Source: Sciurus carolinensis
Lineage: Eukaryota; Chordata; Mammalia; Rodentia; Sciuridae
Assembly (NCBI RefSeq): GCF_902686445.1
Contig: NW_025920106.1
Location: 1 to 64,000 of the forward strand
DNA length: 64,000 bases
Reading direction: 5' to 3'
Made by a program: the position numbers and the translations under genes. Shown piece after piece: positions 55,135 through 64,000 of the stretch; position 1 is the first letter of the stretch; each line of letters begins with the position of its first letter. The notes under the pieces were generated by a model that was not told the DNA's origin, made no database searches, and saw nothing but the letters and a program-made list of their open reading frames with translations.

Positions 55135-57690
55135 AAGGATTGGTTCTTGTTGTGAAATTACTGTGATCTCAAAAGGGGATATATTGTAGAGCCAAAATTC
55201 TCAGCCAAAATTCAAGACAGCTGTTATACAAGCTGAATGTATTTTTACTATTGCTGATTTTATAATGTAAAACTGTTACCAGTTAATGTTTGCAGAGGTA
55301 CTGCTTCAACAGCCTAGGTAACTTGTGATAGTAAGCCATCACCTACAGAACAGATAGTATGTAATGGTAAATTCCAGTACTAATACAGACTCCAGTTAAG
55401 AAAAAAGGATAAATAAGTGTAAAGTTATAGACACTGATGTTAAAGCCCACTACTCTTACTTTATGACTGGTTAGACTGGCTTCCTTGATGTTTAAGATCA
55501 AACTTAGAGATTAACATTAAATACAGAGGCCATGAAAAACCAATATTTGGCTCTTGCCCTCAAAGTCAGCCTGAATCCAGGGAACAAGAGGACTTCTCTG
55601 TGGGGCTTTGCAACTCTGGGTTACACGACCTTCCAATCAAAGAAACTGATGAGACCACTGGAGGATGGAAAGCCAATCAGTGCACTTGCTGCAGACTAGG
55701 CTCATTGGAAAAGGGAGACATCTCTGATGCTTCCAAGGGAAGCTGTCTCATCAAGGAGACCCTAACTAGCAAATGGCACTAATGGACCTAAGAAGCTGCT
55801 CTCAAGTTCCCCACAAGTAACCCCTGTGTGAGCTCAGTTGACTCTTAACAATACAGGAACAAGTCAATTTGATCAGCTTTATCATGTACATCTAGAAAAC
55901 CAGTTAAAACCAAAACATTCTTGGGCATTTAAAAGAAACAATAGTTAAATGTAACTTATAAAATACACTTGTGTTAGTCCACTAAAATTAGTAAAGTTTA
56001 GAAGTTACAAAAAAGAGATTCTTAGGCAAATGTGCCTGATAACTATCAAGAGAAACTTCCAGAGTCAGAAATTTTTTCATCAGCTTAAGGCCTATAGACC
56101 TTCCTAAGCTATACAGGTAGGCTTAATTTATGTTTGCTAGTTTGATTATCTAGCCATAAGTGACTGAAATATAGAGCTCTCTACTAAACACAGGTTATAC
56201 CAATAAAAGGATATTTTACAAAATCAGATGACACAAGTAGTTTAGTTATATTTTCTGGGGACATCAATGACATTAAGAGTTAAATGTGGTATTTACATTC
56301 CTGATAACTTGGACAATATTAACAATGATAACAAGGCCACATAAAGATCTTGTTCTCTCCAGTCTTTGTTAGGCCTTGTTATGGGAACAATTTCTCAGTT
56401 CTTCCACCTCCTAGTGAGGGATTATTGACTTCTGTCATCTTCATGACATGTTCCAGATGCTGCAACATTTATTTTATATTAATCTCATTTCAATACTCAT
56501 GTCTTTTGTTTCTCTTTCATAGAAGCAACTACTGCCAGATGACTTTGCAACCTGCTCTTCCCCAAACAGCCATGTACCATGGACCCCTCTGTTGACCCAG
56601 TTTCTAAAAGGGAACTCCAAACTGCTTGCCCCATGTTGCCGCCTTCCAGCTCAAAGGAGCCAGAGCAGTCATTACTCCCTTTCCTTACAGCAGTAAAGAG
56701 TTTCTAAAGCAAAAGGGGAAAATGAGGCCAGAATTGTGGACAGGCAGTTAGTGTAGAAATAGGGGATCAAGTCAAATGGAGGAAATGGAGGCCAAGAAAC
56801 CCTCTACCTCTGGAAGTTGGAGACTGTCCCTGGGAGAATGGAATGTCAAGGATCTGCAGAGTCCATTGATTACCAGACTTACCTGACTGAATCACTTTTC
56901 CCTTCCCCTGCCCATTCGCTTCTCACTTTATGGATCTTCCTGCACAACCAGGCCTAGTCACATAGACAGGAAGAGGAGACAAGGGGGAAAGAACTGGAGG
57001 ACAAAAGAGACCTTAACCTATAAAGGATGTAGGGTGTGCTCACTTCTTGGCACTTTAGAACATCAGCCATGGCCCCCTTCTCCCTTCCAGGAGAAGTCTT
57101 ATATTATTACCTTTAAATAGAACATGCTTAATATGCTAAATCCTACTATAATGTTAGGATTACCCTGCATACTCTTTCTTCTAATACTTGCAGTTATAAA
57201 ATGTTTGTGGTCCACTTTTAACAAAAGAATCACAAAGCTTCAGGTCAATCAAGTCCTCCTGAAGGAATTCTTTGCCCAAATTAATAAAAATGTGGGAAAT
57301 ATTGGGAGAAATCCTAGTTCTTGGCTGGCAGCAGTGAATGTCCCAAGTGTGTAAGGAAAACTTGCAGGGAGGAGCATTCTGATTTTCCTACCTAGGAAAG
57401 TATAAAACTGCACCAAGTTGACTCAGTGTTACCAAGGGAACTCATATAGGAACTTTGTGTTTTGATCCCTCATGACACATTGTGATTGGGCTAGAAGCCT
57501 ATAAAATGTATGGCTGTTCCCACAATTATTGAGTTTGCAGGCTGCTCACCACAGACCTGCTTCCACCCAACTCTCCAAGTCTGGGGATCTTGACTCCACA
57601 TCCTTACCAACTTCAGAGCTAGCCTGGCACAACTACACTAGGTGTCTATGGAGAGAGTTCTTTCTACCAATGAAATTTGCCTAGAAACTT
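55135..57690 (+). pseudogene. Decayed retroviral 3' region (env tail and LTR-like), right arm copy
   Basis: Counterpart of 34840-37374. The frame 57124-57354 has an N-terminal 'MLNMLNPTIMLGLP' and a hydrophobic anchor followed by a polar tail ending 'SSWLAAVNVPSV'. Next are 'gcagggaggagca' (polypurine-like) and an LTR-like segment with 'cctataaaatg' near 57500. The upstream 1.9 kb has no recognisable gag or pol domain. The retroviral reading is an inference from layout. It could instead be another membrane-protein relic. Confidence 0.4.
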
Positions 57691-60600
57691 CAAAAAGAAA
57701 GAAAAAAAGATATTTGCTTTTGTGAAAGGGCAAGTTGAAGAAACTGCTCAACTCAGTCAATTCTATAGAGAACTGTACAAAAGCAACTATTTAAAAGCAA
57801 TTCTTATTATTTGAATTGGACCAGTGCTTTTTTCTTCCATTTAGTATTTACCTAACAGTTTAAAAAGTACTCATTAAACAGATAAACATATAAATATGTA
57901 CACATACACATTTTCATAAATTTTATATACAGTTATATATACTGCTTAAATAATCTAAAATACCAGTGTATATGTGTACATACATAACATATATATTGTA
58001 TAATAAAACACAAGTATGTATTTTTTACATTTGTTTGTATGATGATCATCTGTGGTATCCTGGTTTATACAGACAGTATCAGTGTATTTTTGTAAAACTG
58101 GTATAATTACACATCTACACTCTACTTGGTATGTATTATAAATTGCACTATTTACTTATTTTGGGAAACTAATCATCTCATACTAGATTTTACTTAGTTT
58201 CACTTTGGTACATTTAAGGGTGTTATGTCATAATTACATTAAACTTTGGTTTTCTGGTTGACATAAATGTGCTAAAGGATAATTTAAAGGATTCATCAGG
58301 AAAATCAGTTATATACATTTATATATAGTAATTATCTTACTTTTATTACTTTATATCTCATGAAAAAATATTTAATAAATAATAAAAACAATAAAAAATT
58401 AAGAATCTTATTCACAAAAGTATAAATATAAAAGTGGCAAGTATTTATATCTTACTGATAACATAAACTGTGATTATAATTCAATGAAATTTTATTATAT
58501 TTCAGCCAAATGAATTTTTATGTGTTAAACATTTGTGCTTATCAGATTGACCAAATTTCAAGGACTTCCTGTGCATAATAATTAAGGGCTGATTTTATTA
58601 GTACAGTGAATCACTCATTTTAAATATATGTGTTGATTCACATTTTTAGACTAGAATATATCAAACAACTTCATTAATTCAAACTACATGCAATTATATA
58701 AAATTATTCTGTGTTTTGTTTTGTTTTTCTCTATGGTAAAACCATTAGAGACATTTATTCACCTTCAATTTCTTTAATTACAACAAAGCTTTTAATATTA
58801 AATTTAGTCAAATTGTGCAGATTATTGCTTAAATCACACTTGTCAAGTTATCATACACAGTACAATATCAAGGTTTTATGTTTATAATTAAAGAACTTAT
58901 CTTTTGTATTTAAAGTCTACTATAGCTTTCTACTTTCCCTATCATTAACACTATCTACCTAATATGTAAATTTATCCAATGTAAAATCAATTTTAAAAGT
59001 TCACAAGAAGCAGAAATTCTAATAGAAATAAAGTGGATGCACCTTACAATATTGATAAAAGTACATAATTGTTAGAGTCAGTGACAAATTGAAATGAAAG
59101 AAAATAGGGAATTTAATGAGAATAAGGTTGTCTATACTAACAAAAGCATTTATTGTATGTTGCCATTTTCATCAATAACTTCTAAATGATTTTTATGATC
59201 AACTTGGGTAATTTTTAGAACATCACATGTAGTAGATATAGACACTATTTTATTTTACATTTTCAAGATGAGTAACTCACTTCATATTGACAGAAGTAAA
59301 ATATAGATTATTAGATTTGAATACAGTTAGAAAATTAGCTGTATAGTTTACTAACCCTAGCCAAGTCAGAAATAAATATTTTCAAGAAAGTCACTTATTT
59401 GAATATATATCTTTGTGATGTTCTCTAAATCAAATGTATTTCTATTGTCATTAGAATTGCTTACATACATTTTTTTATTTCATTAAAGATCTCTAAAACT
59501 ATATCCAAATTTTAAAATTCACTTGGGTTATTATAGAATTAATTAAATTGGGAAATAATTATTTAAATTATATGACCAAACTACATTATGTAAGAACACA
59601 GAAAATGCTACAAATGTTCCATCTGTTTTTTCCAATATCCTATAATTTGAGGACATTCTGTTACACCATAGAATCTTGTGGTGCATATCTCACTATTACA
59701 AGACCCTCACACTCCATAAATAAGGCCTATTTGCACAATAATATTAACTTTATTTGCAATAAACTAGTCCATTTGATTTCTTGCACACTAATTTTGGCAG
59801 AACTGAAAGCAGAAGAAGCCTCTCTCCTGGTCTTCCAAAAGAATGGACTCAAATGAGAGATTATCCTAGTGCCCTACCTGCTCCTTGAAGGCCCATGAAA
59901 AGGGTCTGTGAGAAAAAATAAGCTGAGTAGAATGCACTTGTGGGAACGAGAGAGAGAAATGTGACTTTCTTCTCTACAAGCTGTAAAGACTTGTCTCTAT
60001 CTCTTGTCCAGGGATGTGGAAGTTTCTCAGAGTATAAAGTTCTGAGATATTTATAGGAAGCCAGAGTCCTTTCAGTCTGCTGATTCTCACACGTAAAATT
60101 CCAGTGTTCCATATTTGGAATGTGAATACCAAATCCCTAGGAGCACTGGACTAATAAGGATGGAATGAATCGCTTTCAACAGTAAAAATATGATTCCGTG
60201 AACAAAAGTGGAATGCCAAATACCTTGGATATTTACAAAATCTAGCGTGAGCCATCAAGGTAGTGTTGCCAAAAGAACAATAAATAATTAAATTTGAGTT
60301 TAGAGTCAGCTTGGAAAGAGGAAATGGAAAGCAATATCAAGGTGATTTTATAAAAGTTGAAGTGAAATGGTGTTTTCAGCTGAGTCGGCTTGAAATGCAC
60401 ATCCTTTGTAATTGTAAGAAACATAAATGGATTGATGTTTTCTGAAATAAAAGTTTTAGGCTAAAGTTGAGAACAGAATCTGTAACTGATATGACATCTT
60501 TAGAGTCTGACTCTTGTCCATCTGTTTTATTCTACCACCTCATTAGAATATCATTTTGTCTTCAAACAAGCTCTTTTTCTTCTATTTATTTTCTTTTTAC

Positions 60601-61929
60601 ATGTCCCCTGTTCATGTCCCCTTTATATAATAATATTCCTATTTTTTCTTTCAAAAAATTCTGCCAACATTCTTGTAGTTATCCAATTAAATTTCTGTAA
60701 AAGAATTTCAGCTTGATTCAGCTCATCTTTTTTGAGAAAAATCTTGTTCCTAGGATTTGGGTCACTAAACAATATGTTTTTTCAAAGGTGCTGTCAAAGG
60801 TACCCAAATCTGATCGATCACTGAGAGTAAGAGATTTACATGGTTCAAACACTTATTCATGCACACAAACAAGCAAAAAAATAATCATTGAAATTTTGTG
60901 TCAGGTGTGTGTATAAGCAATAAAATAGTAAATCAAAACCAAAATATTTTAATGCCTCCATGAAGCATAAATTAGAAACCAAAAAATCATATAAAATAAA
61001 TATATTGAAATTTATATGGTAGGGGTTACAGAAAAATACTTGATAAAGTACAGGCATTATGATTGTAAATAGGGTAGAAAGGGAAATATTTATTGGAAAG
61101 CTAATAATTATAGGAATAAATAATTATAGGAAGCAAACAAGCAAGTCATAGAAATACAAGGCAGAAAAGACTTCAAGGAAGAGGAAAGATGAGTATACAA
61201 TTTTCTGATAGAACATTGTCAATGTTCAGAAAACAGAAGTTCTTTGTGGCTAAAGGAAGCTGAACCTTCTTGTGGTACACAAAATCAATATTTTGTAAAC
61301 TATCATGGGCTTTTTGTTGTGCTTTTAATCTAAGTCATATAAACAACAATTGGGATAACTTTTATTAGAGGAATCAAATAATTTGTGTTTGGTTTTAGTA
61401 GATTTATACTATAAATACTCTACTGTAAATAAAATTCAATGGTTCTAGATACAAAAGATAGAAGAATTTTGTTTATTGCAGTAACTTAGGTGGGAGATTG
61501 AGTGAGTAGGGCAGAACAATGAGAAGTGGTTAAACATGTTTTGAAGTCATATTTGGCTGATGATTATATACACATATCATGTCAAAGAAAGAAGATACTA
61601 AAAGATTCCCTTAAGGAGGATGTTGGCCCCTCCAATTGGTAGATAAGTGTTGCTATGAACTTCAGTTGCAGAGACTTGAGAGAAGCAGGTTTGGAGGCAA
61701 AATTATCAGAAAACCCAGTTTTAGTCAGCATATATTTCAAAAATTCAAATGGATATTTAAGAGGGTTTCCATTTAGACTTCAAAGAGTAAGTTCATGTAG
61801 GAAACAGAAATTTGGAAGCAATTTTTATATGAATTCATTTTAAGGTCACACAGACTGAAAGTGCACAAAAGGAAGGCCAGGCCACAAAAAGAAGAGGCCC
61901 AGTGACTATGTAGGCCTGCAAGAGCAGAG

Positions 61930-61935
61930 AGAACC
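61930..61935. other. ERV2 empty insertion site
   Basis: A single AGAACC (reverse complement of GGTTCT) in uninterrupted flanking sequence ('gcagagagaaccagattgtg'). It is the pre-integration allele of ERV2 and proves that the left arm gained an insertion and that the right arm did not lose one, because an excision would not restore the single target copy. Confidence 0.93.
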
Positions 61936-63967
61936 AGATTGTGGAGTTCTCAGAAGAATAAGAGTAGGGTGCATACAGAGACATCACAGGGCAATGTTCT
62001 TCATAGCATTAGATTATTATTCTCTTAATGCTGTTTATCTCTTTTGAAATACTGCATATATACTTTCAGAATCATCATTTAGCTCAAATAAAAACCTAGA
62101 ATAGAGATGACTTGTGATTTCTCTTACTACAACTTCCCATTGTTTGTGTCCAAATGACTCATCCCCATCAATCATTCATCCCATGGACTCTTCTTAATAT
62201 CTACTGAAATATTATTTAGCAGTCCTTGTTCTTTCTTTCTATTCTCCCTGAAATGTAATTTAGAATTCACCTCTTTCCATAAAGAGTCTTAAATCTTTCA
62301 TTTCCAGTACATTCATCTGTACCAAAAAAAAAAAAAAAATCCTAATTATCCCCAGTGGTTTTATAATGATAACTTGCTGATTCATCCTTATCTTCATGAC
62401 TGGTGATCCCTTCAAAATGACTTCACTTCCCTTCTTTATCTTTCCTTGACCACTGTTCCATTTTTTTCTCATTGTTGACTCTCACGGAATGATAAAACAG
62501 TCATGATTTTTTGTAAAACATGCTTTCATTTTCAGATCCCTTCTACTGCTCCCACTTTAATGAAGATTCTTTTACCTCAGTTTCTATTTTCCATATGTCA
62601 GTCTTCACACCTGTGCTTGGCAGTCACTGATGGTAACAGCCGAAGAAGTTGCAGACTGCAGTGTGCTGTCATGCACCACGTTGTTTTATTCTTCTCCACA
62701 TGTGCTTCCACTCTCGAATCCCTCAATACAAAGGGCTCCCATCAGTAGCAGCATTTTCTGCACACAGTTCCTTACTGACTAGATCACTGATTAATCAAAA
62801 AGGTATAACTTAACTTCCCCAGAAATTATTTTAATCTATATTTAAATCATTTTCAATATTTCAAAAGATGCATAAATATCCTAGCAAATTGGGACTGAAA
62901 ATATTTATTCTAAATCTTACTATTAGATTTTATATTTGCATGTTTTTAGCTTATGCTTTGATTTTATCTAGTTGTTCAACATTTCCTTATACACTAGAAA
63001 TATTATCAAAAATATTTCCTGAAGATTTTCCAGGAAGCAGAACATACCATACCCTAGAATACTTAGGGTACTACTTATTAAAATGGCTTGAGTAATAAAG
63101 AAACTTAAAATATTATTTCTATTGCTTCTTTTACATAGGGTTACTTGCATTTATTTAACTAAATATTGAATTAATAATAGAAGCATCCACGTGACGTATT
63201 CATGGTGGCATTTTGGGGAAACTAGCTTTGTAAAATAGTCTAGATAATGTGGCTGATTGACATGGTCAAATGACAGGAGACTTACTCTTTTTGGCAAATT
63301 AAATATTTTATCATGTTAGCAATATAAAAACTCTGAAGACTTCTGCTCACAGAAATCTAACATGGTTCAGTCCATTTTCTGAGCCTGTTTAATTACAGAA
63401 ATACTTCTTCAAAAATTTATACACTTTGGCTTTCTCAAAATAGTAAAACTGCCTTCACCAATGCTAGTTAAGGTTGTAAATAAATTAAGGTTGCTTAAGT
63501 GAATTTTGTTAATTCTAAAGTGTGATTCTATCATGTTAGCATGTACAATATATTCAGCTTGGTTTAGTTATTAACATCTTTAAAACCTTCTCCCTTCCAC
63601 ACAAAAATATTTTACAGAGTATATGAAACAATAAATCAACTAAGTGACTAAAATCCTCAAACCTGACTTTTAAATATCCTGTTATATATTGTATTTTTAA
63701 GGATAACACACAAATGCTACTAATTGGCCCATTATTTTCATGAATATACATAAATGTATGTTGTATTATATTCATAATTACACAGTAGAATATTTAATTT
63801 TGAATTCATACATTAAAATTTCACTACTTTTTGCAAAAAGTGGTATGAATATACAAAAGATTCTTAATATTTCAATTACCAATTTCATCAGTAAATAAAT
63901 TTTTAAAAATTATATATTATATATAATATAAATCAGTTATATATACATATATACACACACACACATA

Positions 63968-64000
63968 CATATTTTTTGTGGGGATACTGGTGATTGAAAC
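63968..64000 (-). repeat. 3' end of the composite SINE, right arm copy (cut by window end)
   Basis: 'tttttgtggggatactggtg' is the reverse complement of the ID-like 3' end of the SINE at 23722-23926. Confidence 0.8.

Larger units (their letters stand above)
51806..64000 (-). repeat. Right arm of the large inverted repeat (continues beyond the window)
   Basis: Reverse complement of 40710 back to 23890, without ERV2 and the (TA)n tract. The arm is still fully matched at the window edge (SINE 3' end), so its true outer limit is unknown. The inner limit is given only by where the left contig ends. Substitutions between arms are scattered, on the order of one percent in the segments I compared by eye. 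Confidence 0.93.
57691..64000. other. Right-arm AT-rich intergenic DNA
   Basis: No gene recognised. It mirrors 23890-25959 and 30595-34830. A 15-nt poly-A run lies at 62325-62339, with a poly-T counterpart at 25552-25565 in the left arm. Confidence 0.6.

Overview
This is mammalian, non-coding, repeat-dominated DNA, most likely from a squirrel-family rodent. Three things support that: composite SINEs with a 7SL (B1-like) head and an ID-like tail (at about 3.6, 3.9, 20.5 and 23.7 kb, plus a stand-alone ID element at 40.4 and 52.0 kb); rodent-type L1 elements with tandem 5'UTR monomers; and class II (IAP-like) endogenous retroviruses with a tRNA-Phe primer site. I see no host protein-coding exon set, no rRNA or tRNA gene and no bacterial-type feature. 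Every substantial ORF is L1 or retroviral, and nearly all are broken.

Layout. 1-8.6 kb is AT-rich intergenic DNA with old repeat remnants (hAT/MER5-like, MaLR-like LTR end, old L1, two SINEs). 8.65-19.55 kb is a near full-length L1 on the minus strand (L1-A), split by a 4.9-kb provirus (ERV1, 11956-16832) with 6-bp target duplications. 19.55-23.9 kb is intergenic with a (GA)n tract and two SINEs. 23.9-40.71 kb is the left arm of a large inverted repeat. It holds a very young 4.6-kb provirus (ERV2, 25960-30594), a decayed retroviral env/LTR-like segment and a truncated L1 (L1-B) cut off by an assembly gap of exactly 500 N (40711-41210). 41.2-50.9 kb is the non-duplicated middle: a third copy of the ERV interior (ERV3), itself split by L1-C (43731-50017, perfect 10-bp target duplication). 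From 50.9 kb comes the other copy of L1-B, and from 51.8 kb to the window end the right arm repeats 40.71 back to 23.9 kb in reverse complement, without ERV2. It carries the clean empty site at 61930-61935.

The main observations are these. (1) The inverted duplication exceeds 12 kb per arm and continues past the window. Because it abuts a round-number gap, it is either a genuine palindrome or two haplotypes scaffolded head to head. (2) ERV1, ERV2 and ERV3 look like one non-autonomous IAP-like lineage. An AT-rich non-coding block occupies the gag-pol region in all three. ERV1 and ERV2 additionally keep a gag matrix remnant without its ATG, an integrase C-terminal remnant and env TM with almost no SU. 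Both also have tandem repeats in the leader between PBS and gag, although the repeat units differ. (3) ERV2 keeps an open 250-residue Env transmembrane subunit and LTRs that I count as differing at two positions in 363.

Nothing here forms a metabolic or regulatory operon. The elements interact as nested insertions, which gives a relative chronology: L1-A before ERV1; ERV3 before L1-C; L1-B, then its ID SINE, then the inverted duplication (if real), then ERV2.
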